A stretch of 64,000 nucleotides of DNA from Pelobates cultripes (Eukaryota > Chordata > Amphibia > Anura > Pelobatidae), in contig OW240915.1 of assembly GCA_933207985.1 (NCBI GenBank), forward strand, positions 113,703,732 through 113,767,731, given 5' to 3'. A program made the position numbers and the translations under genes. Position 1 is the first letter of the stretch. Each line of letters opens with the position of its first letter. Below are positions 31,853 to 44,149 of this stretch, piece after piece. The notes under the pieces are model-generated. The model did no database searches. It was given only the letters and a program-made list of their open reading frames with translations, and was not told the origin of the DNA.

Positions 31853-32782
31853 TGTAAGGAAATCAAGTATAGCTGAACCGCTTTGATAATTCCTCCTGCA
31901 ATGCCAGCGTCTAGGGTAGATCCAAGCAATGAAGTCCATAAGAAATATAACAGCTTCCCAAGATAATCCCCTTTGGTAAAGCATACGAATTCCCAAAGAA
32001 CAGTCAGAGTCCAGAATCAGGATACAAGTAGATCTGAGGTCTGGAATCTCCAGCCTGCTTTTTATTAGGGTTACATACAAAAAATACACACCCAGGGGGA
32101 GGCATTAAATCACCAATCAGGTACAGGTTACAGCCCCTACCTCCCTCCCCTCTGATAAACAGTTAACTTCATTTTACCCCAGTTCTGGATGTACCCCAAA
32201 AACAGGGGGTACACCTTTAAATTGGGCACCGCTGGATAGTGCTCACTTGTGGGGACAATATGTCAAAAAATCAGTCCATTCGGATGAATGGTTCGGGAGT
32301 TATGGAGCACTAAAGTTTTGACCGACCGCACGGATCATCTAGCCGAAAATAGTTCCATAAGTTTTGGCCCTGCGGTCGGTCTCCGTTTAGGCGAATAAAA
32401 AAGACGAAAGTCCTGCCATCCGTTCGCATCTTCGTGGTCGTTGAAATCCCCATACGAAGTTGCATGTAACTACCGAACGGCCGGTGATTCGGTTTTTCCC
32501 GTGCGAAGTTCTGGATGTATGGAGGTCTCAGCGGTGTTCGCCTGTTTGCGTATCCGATTTTAGTTCCACGCGTTGACGGGCAAACACCGCTGTTCGCACG
32601 TAAAATGGCCGCGACCACGTGTAAAGTGCCGAAATGGCGGCCACCTAGATTTTACACGGGGAATTCGCCTGAATCCATCCGAAGGGTAGAAATTATAGCT
32701 ATATGCCGAATTCCAGCTGAATTGGGTGAATTAACTGTGCAACAAAGGTAGAAATCCTGATGAACGGAGTCATTTCTTCACA
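31853..32782 (-). repeat. 5' LTR (930 bp)
   Basis: It matches the 3' LTR over its whole length except for the 15-bp segment missing here between ATT microrepeats (plus strand CTTCATTTTACCCC near 32170). It carries AATAAA at 32066-32061. Confidence 0.95.
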
Positions 32783-32787
32783 GTGAA

Positions 32788-35700
32788 GATGTGCAGAGTG
32801 CTCTGTTTCTTCTCAAAGTCTTACACTACTGTAGGCAGGTAGCTTTTCTGTGACTTGTAAGCAGCTTGCACATTTTTTTTTTCTTTTATAGATGATGAAA
32901 AATCCTTTTAATTACAATGTGCCATTTTTTCTATTAATATTACTCTTTGTTCTCCAATTGTACAAATGTGTTTTGTTTTTTTAATTAACCAGTTGGCGAC
33001 ACTTTATACATACCTAAAAAATATTGTTTAAAAAAAAAATAATAAAAAAATAAAACCTACAAACAGGTTGACTTTTAGATACTTGGAGATTTGGGTAAAG
33101 CTGTACATATTTTCAACATGTTTACTATGTACATATGTATTAAATATTTTACTTATAGGTATAATTATAGTATATATAATATATCTTCAATTCTGCATGC
33201 TGGAATTCTGTGTCTAAATGTCCATTACAGTTTGTTTGATCATGTGACTGCAAATTTGCAAAGCTGCTTAAGGCTTGTGACAGGTGGGAATGTTCTGCAA
33301 TATATATACAATCTATGAGCTCTTATGTCTGCACTTTCTTTATTTTTGTGTTAATTATAGTTCCCAGTAGAATGTATATAAAACTGAATCGTACGATTAG
33401 CTGAATTGTTGTCAAAGTAACTTTAGTGGTGTTAAACAATTAAGTTTTTGATTTGCACACACTATTTCATAACCTCTCTGATGGTACAAAAAAATTGGTC
33501 TGGGATATTATCATGAATATACTTGTGTGAACTTTATCATGGTTTTTGAAAATGCTATTTTGAGAAACTTGAAAAGCACTGTTCATAAGTTTCAAAGCAT
33601 CTATTTGCAAACTGCATCCTTCACTTGCTTTACAAATACAGTTAAAAATCACACTTTTCAATTCTTAATAAAAAAAAATAAATACATTTTAATCTTGAAA
33701 AAAAATTTACAATACTATTCTGACTTAAAATGTGCTTTTAAATAATAAATCATTTTATAACATCTGTTACTATTTAATATAGTTTAAATTGTGAAATTGC
33801 TTTCAAAAAATGTACATTATGAAAACAATTTAGAAAATATTTCACTCTTCAGATATATTTTCTAGGGCACAATTTGCCTTTCTAATCAAATGTGTATGCC
33901 TGAAATTCTATGAACATATACTGAATCTATATATTATCTGTATTTACTTCTAGTATGTCTCTTCAATAAGAACATTTCTTATATAGTGTTGTTTTACACA
34001 CACGATCTTAGTTTTGCATGTAACTATTTAAACTGGTAGAATATTAGTATTGGCAACAGTGATTTGCACCACTGCACATGGATTTTCAGTTGTGAGCTGT
34101 TCATATACAGACTTTCTGATACAGTTCCATGCGACACATGTGTCGTGTTTATACAAGGAGGCAAGGTTAAAAAAAAACAAAAGTGTACAAATGCTCATGC
34201 AAAACTTAAATGATCTTCTAATGTAATTAGCCAAGTGGTGGTTGGAGAGACCAGAGGATCTTTAAGGTTGGAATGATAATTCAGGTCAAAGCACACTCCT
34301 ACAGTTTCACACAATGCTTCACATTATGCACTGAAGTCTAAATATGAGAGACAAGAAGATGTATCAGCTCTGATTGCTTCCAAACCTCTGAGAACTATAC
34401 GGTAGTTTGTAGAGAAGGACTAGAGCCAGTGACGAAAAGCTTCACCATGATGAGGCCATCATGGTAATGTGAAATGAGGGCCTAGGAGGGGTTAAGATGG
34501 CATAGAGAGGGGATGGGAGTAAGGTTACATGGAAAAGGGGCAGCGGATAAGGTGTCATGGTAAGAGAGGGGGGAAAAGGCAACATAAGAGAAAGGGAGAG
34601 AAGGGGGAACATGACACCACATACCCAGTCACAGAATATGAAGGCTAAGATTTCAATTCTGCCAAACACTGTGTGTGTTCTGGAGTTTAAAAAAAAACAA
34701 GCCTCAGTTTATTCTGCCCTTGCGGTTTTTAGCTGGCTGTCAATGTCTATCTGGCTAGCTACAGCTGTAGAAGTGTTTACAGCTCACCAAGAAAATGGTG
34801 ATAGGAGTTTCCCAGGCACATCACCTGTTCAGAAAAAGTGCACGCTTAAAGAATGGATATACTGTATAGTGATATTTAAAAAATGTGATAATATTTGCAT
34901 AGTTCACATTTAGCACTGATTAAACATTGCATTTGAATTAAGACTGCACTTGATTGGTTTACAAATGAATGTACATGTGGTGTTAATAATCTCAATTGAC
35001 TTGATTTTATTTCATGCCAGGTTGCCAGAAACATTAAACTAGGTTCTGTATTATATAGACAAATATTCTCTGATTAAATTGTACAGTTATATGAGCCATG
35101 ACACTTTACCACTTTGTGGTCTTCAATAGGTATGTAGCAATGTGTAATAATGCAAAAAAAATGTTTTATCTTGTCTACTTTGGATTATAGGGGAAATTGA
35201 TCCCGACCGCGCAGCCCCGGAATGCAGGTACCTTGCAGATAACTGCATGACAAGCCCTCAAAACATCAGGATCAACTGTGTGGATGAACAAACCTAGCAA
35301 GAACCTGAGACTGGCCCATACTGTGGTGAGATCTATCCATGAAGTTACTGATGGAATTTTTTTAAATGGATATTGGGACTTTATCCTCTGTATTTTTTTT
35401 CTATATTTTTTCCCTTTTCTTTTCTCTTTTTTCTTTTCATGTTTATCCACTACATATTTTTTTTCTATTAATGGAAGAAATTAGGTACCAATTTAATAAC
35501 CTCGAGGACATCACTCTTACTGTTATGGATGATGAAAGATGCCGTATGACATTGTACTCACGTTGGTATAGACTACCACAGTAATACCAAGAACCTGATC
35601 AGAAGGGACCTGCCTGTGTATTCATATTTTGTGATAATATTTTTTTTTTGTTTCTTGATTATAATTTCTGCACATGTATTTCACTATGAAGGTGGAGGTT

Positions 35701-36727
35701 ATATATCAGCGTTGGCACATATATTTGAACAAATCATATTTATTGACACTGTCTCATAAGACAAGACATTAAGCACTTTCTGCATACAACTTTTTAGATA
35801 ATTTTTTCGAGTGTGGTATCATTTTTGTATATGTGAATATTTATTTGAGGTTTGCGGGCAACTTTGATACTGGCACCTTTCTTTCAGGAGAGTGCCAGCT
35901 TGCAATTATGTTTGTTGTACTTTGGATAATAACTTCATATAATTCCTTGCAAAATAGGGTCAAAAGTGTCAGAGGACATAAGTTAGAATGAAATAAGAGC
36001 ATGTCATTTTTTGCTAATGGTATAGATGGAACATCACAATCAAGTTAATGTTCACATACAGGACAGAAACCTATGAGATCACAAAAAAATATGCACAAAA
36101 CATTACCATAATTCTTTAACCAGATCATCTGTATAATTTTGAAATATGTTCATACGCAAGACAGAGACAAAGTTATAGAGATGTATGTTATGTTTATAAT
36201 AGCAGATATTTTTGAACCGATGCCATGTTAAGTAAAAGGACAATTACTGTTGAGGTTTTCCAGTTCTACAGCACTGACCTTACCACTCCTCTAACCAGCC
36301 ATTATCAGAGGATATTATAGCAGTGTGGTGGATATTCTGGTATTCTGGAATGTGATTTAAATTGTGGGATGTGATATGCACAGTGAACCAGCAGATGTAT
36401 TTAAATGTTTAAACAATTTAAAAAACAACTGAACCATTCAAAATACAAAATGAGCTATAGGGTGTTCATATTATCCAATAATTATTTTTAAACAACTTTT
36501 TACTTGTAAACGTGTTCAATTGTTTAACTTGTTTGCATCTTCTTTAAAGATATCAAAAACATTCTGAATTATTGATTAATTGAATTTTATTATTTATTGA
36601 TTATTGAACTTGCAGTTGCCTTCCAATTAATGTTCACCCTATTATATCAAATATTAATGTGTGGTATTTTAACACAGTATCTTTTTAAATAAATCAGTTT
36701 TAAAATATTCACATTGTCTCCACTTAC
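32788..36727. other. ITGA9 intron, no gene seen
   Basis: About 3.9 kb of AT-rich DNA. Around 35180-35590 a less AT-rich stretch (GATCCCGACCGCGCAGCC; GAGGACATCACTCTTACTG) may be a degraded retroelement, but no frame or family was recognised. Confidence 0.5.
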
Positions 36728-36818
36728 CATGATACCCATTTTTATCCATATCAACACCTCCAGAAATTGATTGTCCAAACATCCTTAATACCGGATCTAT
36801 GCTTCGTCCAGAAAGCCT
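36728..36818 (-). CDS. ITGA9: ITGA9 exon, 91 bp, with a calcium-binding FG-GAP loop
   Basis: Reverse complement CATTCAG/AGG...CATG/GTAAGT. It encodes 30 codons plus one base: [20 protein letters not shown] then [10 protein letters not shown], with the final G completed to Asp in the next exon. Human ITGA9 has [21 protein letters not shown] and then DMDGNGYPD, as I recall. DMDKNGYHD fits the DxDxNGxxD calcium loop of an FG-GAP repeat, so all ligand positions are kept. The donor is a perfect GTAAGT. The upstream junction joins QYSM in phase 0. Confidence 0.95.
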
Positions 36819-37392
36819 CTGAATGGAAAAAAGTATTGAAATGTTGAAAGATACATTGTATTTATGAAAAGTTTGGCTTTGTAGTTACATTTAAATATAC
36901 AGAATAGAGAACACTTGTTGAAACATTCTTGTCATAATGTTTTCTTTCAATATTATTTATATGTTAAACCTCCCTTGTTCAAAAGTAGGTATGCAAACAG
37001 GAAACATGTCAATGGTTTACTCATGTCTAACAAGGAATTGTCACATTTTGTTGGTGAAATTTGCCTTTTTACATGACCTTAATAAACTACTATAGTGGGC
37101 TTTGTTGTGATCAAACTATTTAAGAGGCCCTGCCAATACACTCTATATTTTTCTAACCAACTAGGTCTTATCCTTACAACTGACTGACTCCATGCTCCGA
37201 ATGAGCCACGACCACCACTTTATTTCTTGTCTATCAACAAACAAACGATGAAACTTAGCAAAGAAATGCCACTATCACCGTAATACGAGATATAACTATT
37301 TAGGTGGCTAATTAAAGTGTGCTTTTAAGCAGGGTACACACGTCCATTGTAAGCAACATGGTGGAGTGAAGTCTACTGGCACTTATTGTTAT
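36819..37392. other. ITGA9 intron, no gene seen
   Basis: AT-rich intron sequence between the exon and the solo LTR. Confidence 0.5.
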
Positions 37393-38202
37393 TGTAGCAG
37401 AGCTGCAATCCAAAGATCGAATATCTCAGCTGGAATCCTCTGGAGCTGGAAGAAAGTGCTGCTCAGTGATGATAGCCCATTCCCCCAGTAACTGGACAAC
37501 ACACAGTTCTGGGAGTCAACTGATTTTTATTCGGCCATACACGGCTTTTTATGCATGGACGCCTAACATGGAGTCTCAACAGCAACATTACAAGGGTTGT
37601 TTTTTTTTTCCAGGAGGCTCTGGGTCTGTGAGATAATTGAGTTCTAAACTGGATAACTCAATTATATTTTAGTTACAGGAAATAACATACAATATTACAA
37701 ATCACCCTGAAAATATAAGGAAACATTATAGGAATCCCACAAGTCTTCGCCGGGGTTCACAAGAGCGTGTAGCCGAAAGGAGTTTGACGACAAAGTACGG
37801 TTGCCTGTGTTCAGGAGACAAAATGGCCCACGTGCGTTTGGTTATACGAATGGTGGCCACCCATGGAAAGCACTCAAGTTAATCCTTTCATTGCTGTTAA
37901 CAGTCAGGGGTGGTCAGTGTTCTGAGTCAATAAAGAGGGGGACCACACAAATTATTATTATTATTATTGCCATTTATATAGCGCCAACAGATTCCGTAGC
38001 GCTTTACAATATTATAAGAGGGGGGATTTTGCTATAAATAGGATAATTACAAGAAAACTTACAGGAACAATAGGTTGAAGATGGCTCTGCTCAAATGAAC
38101 TTACAAGTTCTGTTTGATTCCTGAATAGGGGGATACGGGTCTGTTTGGTAAAACTAAATATCGGTTCGGGCAACCCCAGGGAATGATACCAGGTCCGCCA
38201 CA
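37393..38202 (-). mobile_element. Solo LTR, 810 bp, 5-bp TSD GTTAT
   Basis: In minus orientation it begins TGTGGCGGACCTGGTATCAT and ends CTGCTACA. The pentamer GTTAT stands at 37388-37392 and 38203-38207. A minus-strand GAATAAAAATCAG near 37515-37530 looks like a poly(A) signal, giving the orientation. It contains the (ATT)n / TATAGCGCCAACAGATTC repeat at 37954-38015 as a nested piece. No internal retroelement sequence lies next to it, so it is a recombination product. Confidence 0.82.
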
Positions 38203-39682
38203 GTTATCTTATCTAATAAGGATGCTAATGAGGATGGATATCCCTTTCCATTTGATCCATGGAAATATATATTCAAAATGATTCACATAGACATAGCTAT
38301 ATCCTAAAGTGTGGCCATTCAAAATTGCATGATCGGACTCTCGAGAGCTCTTAAGCAACTCCAGACATTGCTAAATAGTGTTCAATTGTTCTAAGCACAC
38401 ACAGTGAGAAATCAGTGGAATCTGGGAGGTTTAAAGCACCACTTTGAAGTCTTTGCCTTATGTGTGCCTTAATCACCAATTGTGCTGATTTTCATTTCCA
38501 TACACCAATTTTCCCAGCGGCTTAACCATGGAAGCATATCAGTAGCAATTTCTCAACCACTATGTCACCCCTTGTCTGTGCATCTCTTCCAACAAGGCCT
38601 GCTGTCTCTAGTTGCTTGATATTGTGGCTCTTGCCTTTCTCAAATCCCACCCACTCTAAAAACCACATATGTTAGGCTCTCTATCCAATACAATTTATTT
38701 TCTTTGCAAAGCAGAGTTTCACAGCATCCAATAAACTAACCCTTGACATTTATAATATTTTATAAAGTCTAAAACAAAACAAAAAGCAGACACCAAATTA
38801 CTGATTGCAATTTTTCAGATGAAATGATGGCATTGCTTCACATTCGTGTTTTTTGTTTGTTTCATTATTTATTTATTTCTTTTTCAATCATGGTTTCACT
38901 GCCATAGAATATAGAGTATTTGGTAGAATATAAAACTTGTTTTGATTTGTTTTGTTCTGTTTTTATTCCAGTAAAAAAGGTGTGCAAAAGTGTTCAATAT
39001 ACTAGATTCTAAACATGACCATGCAGTTGGTTTTGTTTTTATTTTTAAACATGTTTTGTCTTATAATGAGGGTAATTTTATAATGATTTAAAAAAAAAAG
39101 TAAAAAACCCATTCTATGTGTGTATTAAAGTAGCATAATGAGTATGATATGCGAAAGGACATGTATTTATCAGCATTTCCTGCATGTGAGTGGGTTCTTC
39201 AAAAGATAGTGTGGGAAAATGGAGGCCAGAAACTTTCTTGTGAGAGGAATGTCCCTGTTTCATACAGCTGCTAATGAATGTGACTCACAGGGAGCAAAGA
39301 TCCCTTATTCAAATAGCCTGATGATGCTGTGCTACATTTTCTAAACTAACTGGGAAGTAGTAGAAAAAATACAAACACTGTATACACCACTGTGTATGTG
39401 ATCATATATGTATATATGCAAAAAAGCATATTTTTGTATTCATTCTCTACTACATGCAGATACATGATATATGTGGTATAATCTTCCAGAAAATATCAAA
39501 TCTGAAAGCAGCCAGACGTCCCTGAAAATATGTGCGTTGCAATAACTTTATTAGCTGCATTAATTGTAGTTGTATTGCCTTTTGCTTATTCTAAACATGC
39601 AACATTGTATTTGTGCATGTCCTCTTGAAGCACAGAGGGATTCTTTAAAGGAACAATGTATTCTTCTAGGCTATAATATGTA

Positions 39683-39762
39683 TTAACCCCTTAAGGATAC
39701 GTGACGGAAATATTCCGTCATGATTCCATGTTATTCCAGAAGTTGTATCCTTGAGGGGTTAA
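39683..39762. mobile_element. 80-bp TTAA-flanked mini-MITE
   Basis: TTAACCCCTTAAGGATACGT at the left and GTATCCTTGAGGGGTTAA at the right, with an inner GACGGAAATATTCCGTC palindrome. It shares its tips with the 4074-6525 element. Confidence 0.88.
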
Positions 39763-40331
39763 TATGCACAATGTACAACTGAACAGTGTGTTAGATGTGC
39801 ATTTTCATTTACACTGTGATGTAATGACACCTTAAAACAAACTAACATCTTGTAAAAAAAAAAAAATAGATTAAAATAAAAAATAAAAAAAATCCATATA
39901 TTGCATGTCAAAATGGAGCACAGGAAGGTAAAGTTAAAGCATAATTTTGTTGTAACTTACTGCTTACAATACATTATTTATTTTTATGCAAGCATTGAAA
40001 GTCTATTTACAAATAAAGATATATATGAAATATATATATGTGTTTTGGATTAGAGGACTAACCTCTATGGACCCTTTATTATTGGGGCTCATTAATGAGA
40101 AGAACATTGTACATCCCCTATCCCATAGTTTTAACATTATCAGAACATCTCCCAGCCTAAGGAATTTAAACTTATTTGCTTAGCCTAGAGCTTTACAAAA
40201 TATCTGTCTGTGAGATGAAAAGAGAAGTAATGACTATATGCCTTTAAAACCATATACAGGAAAACTGATTTAAACAATTCCCCAACAAACACTTGCTCAA
40301 ACATTCTCCAGTAGGTATTATTGATGGTTGT

Positions 40332-40411
40332 TTAACCCCTTAAGGACACATGACATGTGTGACATGTCATGATTCCCTTTAATTCCAGAAGTGTGGTCCT
40401 TAAGGGGTTAA
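40332..40411. mobile_element. 80-bp TTAA-flanked mini-MITE
   Basis: TTAACCCCTTAAGGACACAT at the left and TGGTCCTTAAGGGGTTAA at the right, with an inner ATGACATGTGTGACATGTCAT palindrome in part. It has the same length and the shared wording ATTCCAGAAGT as the copy at 39683. Confidence 0.9.
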
Positions 40412-41025
40412 AGGTGGAGTGAGCGTAGGAGTGGAAGTTGGGGGAGACAGACAAGTGTAGTGTGGAGAAGGGGATAGACACACAAATGGGAGGTAAGAGG
40501 GAGAAATGCAAACACACACAAGGTGGGAGAGAAATAGATGAACACAAGTAAAGCGGAGGAATACGTCATTAGGCTGCTGAGTATTGTTGAAAATGCAGTG
40601 GCATAGATAGCCTTTGTTTGTGAAATACATTTGCTAAGTTGATTTAGGACTAAATTTTCAATGACGCCCAGTTAGCCAAATGCTTGATGGGTACATGATG
40701 GCTAGGCAAAAGCTTGATGGGTACATGAGTGTTAGCCAACAGCTTTATAAGGGGCCCCAAGAACTCTGATGTTGGTCAATGTTGGTCAATGTTAAAGGGG
40801 TGAGTTGAGGATGCATGTCATGTATCTAGGATGCAAATTAAAGAACAGAAACTCTCCAAAGTTCAAGTACAAGCTACCAATATAGAACTATTGTTCCTGT
40901 GATATTTTGTATTGTAAGATTTTCACCTTATGAATGATGATAATGATAATAATAACAAAAATAATAATGTAAACAATAGTGAAGGAAAAAAACACTTGTC
41001 TTTATAAACAAAATAAGGCACCAAC

Positions 41026-41120
41026 CATTGAATATTGTGGCACAATTCCATCTGCATCACCATGATAGATGTAAACTGCTCCTGAATAGTCATCTTCCAT
41101 TGGGGCTCCAATGGCAACAT
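41026..41120 (-). CDS. ITGA9: ITGA9 exon, 95 bp
   Basis: Reverse complement TTTTAACAG/AT...TCAATG/GTTGGT. The first two bases complete Asp from the preceding exon. Then come 31 codons: VAIGAPMEDDYSGAVYIYHG followed by DADGIVPQYSM. Human ITGA9 reads VAIGAPKEDDFAGAVYIYHG here, as I recall, and ITGA4 reads IYIYNGRADG, so alpha-9 is the better match. It supplies the GAP part of one propeller repeat and the strands leading to the next. The donor GTTGGT departs from the GTAAGT consensus. Confidence 0.95.
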
Positions 41121-41819
41121 CTGTTAAAAGAAGCAAGCATTAATACTACACAGAGGTAGCCAGAAACATGTATACACACTTCAGCAAAATAAATACTTGC
41201 ATAAATATTGTAATACTAAATTCATTCAGACATCAATAGATGAATACATGTTACCTTTAACCTCTACAATTACTAGAGGTGCTCAGACTAGTTACCATTA
41301 GCATCTAGACCCTTATTAGTATGGAGAACTGCTGCGTGGACAACATTGCCCAAAGTTTCCAGAGGGATTGCTGCACATGCCGTTTCAATTTCATCCTCAT
41401 TCATTGCATGTAATAATCTTGGGACCTTTCCACTTAGCTACTTTAAGAATGCACCATATGCTTCTACTGCTAACTTCTGTCTCTCGTGCACATTGTGTGG
41501 TAGACTTATGTGGTGAGAGTATAAAATTGTTCCAGCACTGTTCCAATACCATAGCCGATGAAGCAGGATTTGTCACTGTACTAGATCTACCAGATCTTTC
41601 TTGTGCACATCACACACAGTGCCATGGGTTTCAGACTTATCTCAAATTAATGAAATTGTTGGAGGCTCTGTTGCAAACTCACGCCTCCATTGTCGTTGAA
41701 CTTCAACAACATTCTTAAAACTTTTATTACCACTTTAAAATGGTCTTATATTCCATAAATGACAACTGTGCCTCAGTCATTTTGTTTGACTATCCCTAGT
41801 TACATGTTGCTATTAGAGT
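41121..41819. other. ITGA9 intron, no gene seen
   Basis: A 116-codon plus-strand ORF at 41368-41718 has no recognisable motif and lies opposite to the gene. I treat it as chance or as an unclassified retroelement remnant. Confidence 0.45.
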
Positions 41820-41827
41820 CATGCGGG

Positions 41828-42464
41828 CAGGGACATATTAGACGCAAGGTAAACAATGCATTTGCCTTGGGCGGCATTTTCCAGGGGGCGGCAAAAAAAG
41901 TCGCCCCAAATGCCCAGGGCAAATGTCTTGTTAGCCTCGCGGCTAACTGACAAGCCAGACGGGCTGCTGGGCGGGTGGCGCTGGCGAGGGAGCACTTTCC
42001 TCTGAGTGCTCTGCTCAGCTCCATCGTGCACCGCAGAGTGATGCTGGGAGCCGGAATATGACATCAGACAGCTCAGAGGAAAGGGCTCCCTCGCCAGTGC
42101 CGCCCGACCGGCAGCCCCAGGGAGAGGGAGAGGGGGTTAAAAAAAAAAAAAGTGAGTGTGTTAATGTGAGTGAGTGTGTGTGTCTGTTAGTGAGTGTGTG
42201 TCTGACTGTGTGTGTCTGTTAATGTGTGTTAGTGAGTGAGTGTGTGTCTGTTAGTGAGTGTGTCTGCCTGTTAGTGTGTGTGAATGTGTGTGTGTGTCTG
42301 TTAGTGAGTGTGTCTATTAGTGAGTGTGTGTTTATGTCAGTGAATGTGTGTGTATTTAGAATGCGGAGCAGGGGGGGGAAGGGTTGGGTGGGAGTGGTGC
42401 GCGGGGGGGGGGGCGTCTGAGTTTTGTCCTGCCTAGGGCCGCACAAAAACAGGATACACCACTG
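41828..42464. mobile_element. hAT-like non-autonomous element, 8-bp TSD CATGCGGG
   Basis: The tips CAGGGACATATTAG and GGATACACCACTG (inverse CAGTGGTGTATCC) both begin CAG. The octamer CATGCGGG occurs at 41820-41827 and 42465-42472. Inside is a GC-rich block shared with 15455-15692 (CCCAGGGCAAATGTCTTG, CTCCCTCGCCAGTGCCGCCC), then a GTGAGTGTGTGTCTGTTA minisatellite (about 42155-42355). No transposase is present. Confidence 0.92.
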
Positions 42465-42472
42465 CATGCGGG

Positions 42473-43257
42473 TAACAACATCTTTTGAGAAAACATCATA
42501 CTATACATTGATACCATAATTCAATCCAACTTCAAAAAACTCTAAAGATATCCTCTGTGAAAGTGTGTATACATTTTATGGCTTGTTATGTATATGTATG
42601 TATACATATGGTTGGTTACTGTCAATAACCAACCTCATGCTGATGGGTTGCATTAACAACAAAACAGCTGTCCATGAGTGGTTCACTGGCTTTGCTCCTC
42701 TTCCTGAGTTATGTTTCAAAGCTGTTGTATACAGCAGAAACAGGAATCCATGTATAAAGTGGAATTATAAGGCAAAAATGTGGTTCTTTGTTGAGCTCAT
42801 TTGCATACGCCAATCCAGAATCCCTTGCAGTAGTGAGAGCACTGTTAAAGTGAGATTTCTGTGGAAAAAGCAAGTCTTATGGCTTGACTGGTGTGTGTAT
42901 TTGCGTTTAGCAATGTATTACATATATATATATCTATATATATATATGTATATATATATATTATTTGTTATATATATATGTGTTAATTTATTTTCAGAGA
43001 TTCTGACACTGATTAGTGACTGTGCTGAAAAGCAGTGAATGGCGTAAATAGCACAGGCATTAATTCTAGGATAGGAGGGCTGACAACGTTTAGCCTGGAT
43101 GTACAGATGTATAGCCTTTTTTGCCCACAAAACTCACAGATCTCAGTGTGGATGATTCTTACCAAATGAAGCATGCAATTATATATAGATTTGACAGGCA
43201 GAGGGACACTTTAGAATAAAGTCCCCAGTTCAGTTTGAGGGCTCTACACTACTTGTT
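42473..43257. other. ITGA9 intron, no gene seen
   Basis: Non-coding. A TATATATA-rich tract lies at about 42918-42980. The 157-codon ORF at 42565-43038 ends in this simple repeat and has no family signature. Confidence 0.5.
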
Positions 43258-44116
43258 TTTCCTGACATTACAAGGAAAGTGCGGGCTTGGAGTAGGTCGT
43301 TGACAGCTCTGTTGCAGGTTCAACGTTTGGAAGCAGTTGCTTACCGGTGGGGTGTTCCCAAGACACTCGTCTTAACTTACCGAGGCAAAAATCATTGCGT
43401 GCGGGACTTTTCTAAGTTGGGAAACTGTATGAGCCATCTGGGCCTGTTATCACCTAAGAGAGATATGCACAGGGGGCTGACTAGCTTAGACCCCTCCCAC
43501 CCCCGCCGACCATGCCTGAATTTAGACCAGGGTCTCCATGGGGACTCTCATCCACAATGGTGATCACCTGCGTGGCACCCATTATGCTGTCTGATGGCAG
43601 CAGAAATATCCTCACTGAGTTTGAGGGGCCATGTGAGGCCTCCATTGCTGTTATCTTGACTCAGTATTATCACCTGTGCATACTTATCGTAATGTTGCTT
43701 GTGTGTTCTTTTCTTTTCTCTTATTTTCCTTTAACTTTGATGTTATATAACTTGACCTACACCATGACTTGTTAGACCCCACCTGGATATCTTTCCCGAT
43801 ACAAGAAACCCCTATGTTGACAGTTAAGCATTCACTATTCCATGAGTAATATCTCTCCCAACCCACTTTTTACTGTTACAACCCTAACATGCACACATTA
43901 TTCAAATATGAAGGTCACTCATTTAAGGGGTGGGCAGCTGTCCCAATGGACCTAGCCAACCTCTGTTTATGTCCCACATGTCTTATACCACCTCTAATAA
44001 CAAAAGCCTCTCTCCACATGTACCATTTATGTCTATTGACTGTACAAATAGACTTTGTTTTCTCCCTGGTAGCTCACTTGCATGTGGATTGAGCTATTAA
44101 TAAAGAATTATGTATG
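43258..44116 (+). mobile_element. L1-like LINE fragment (end of ORF1 plus 3' region)
   Basis: At 43279-43450 the frame reads LLQVQRLEAVAYRWGVPKTL then VLTYRGKNHCVRDFS, which resembles the C-terminal domain of L1/Tx1-type ORF1 proteins (YRWG..., then a Lys/Arg-rich strand). It is followed by an AT-rich region ending ATTAATAAAGAATTATG, like a 3' UTR with a poly(A) signal. The endonuclease and reverse transcriptase of ORF2 are absent, so this is an internally deleted copy. It ends 34 bp from the ITGA9 exon at 44150-44255, antisense to the gene. Confidence 0.5.
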
Positions 44117-44149
44117 TATACACTACAATGATTCTGAATTTATAATAAC

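Larger units (their letters stand above)
26405..32782 (-). mobile_element. Complete Gmr1-like Ty3/gypsy LTR retrotransposon
   Basis: The element is 6378 bp, flanked by the 5-bp duplication GTGAA (26400-26404 and 32783-32787). LTRs lie at 31853-32782 (5') and 26405-27349 (3'). In transcript order it has the 5' LTR, a primer binding site, a nine-codon upstream ORF, a single gag-pol frame of 1452 codons, a polypurine tract and the 3' LTR. Integrase precedes reverse transcriptase, the order of the Gmr1 group of deuterostome gypsy elements. It sits in the sense orientation in the 20-kb ITGA9 intron. The LTRs differ by one 15-bp indel and no substitution I could find, so the insertion looks young. 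Confidence 0.95.
38208..41025. other. ITGA9 intron with two 80-bp MITEs
   Basis: Non-coding. Apart from the short TTAA elements at 39683 and 40332, only simple A/T tracts are seen. A minor duplication, AGCTTGATGGGTACATGA-type text, is repeated near 40683-40728. Confidence 0.5.

Noticed and set aside
26877..32751. Identical 102-codon and 78-codon ORFs at both ends of the LTR element
   Set aside because: They lie inside the LTRs, overlap each other on opposite strands and have no known domain. They are duplicated simply because the LTRs are.
42565..43038. 157-codon plus-strand ORF
   Set aside because: It ends in a TATATA tract, lies inside an ITGA9 intron on the opposite strand and shows no motif.
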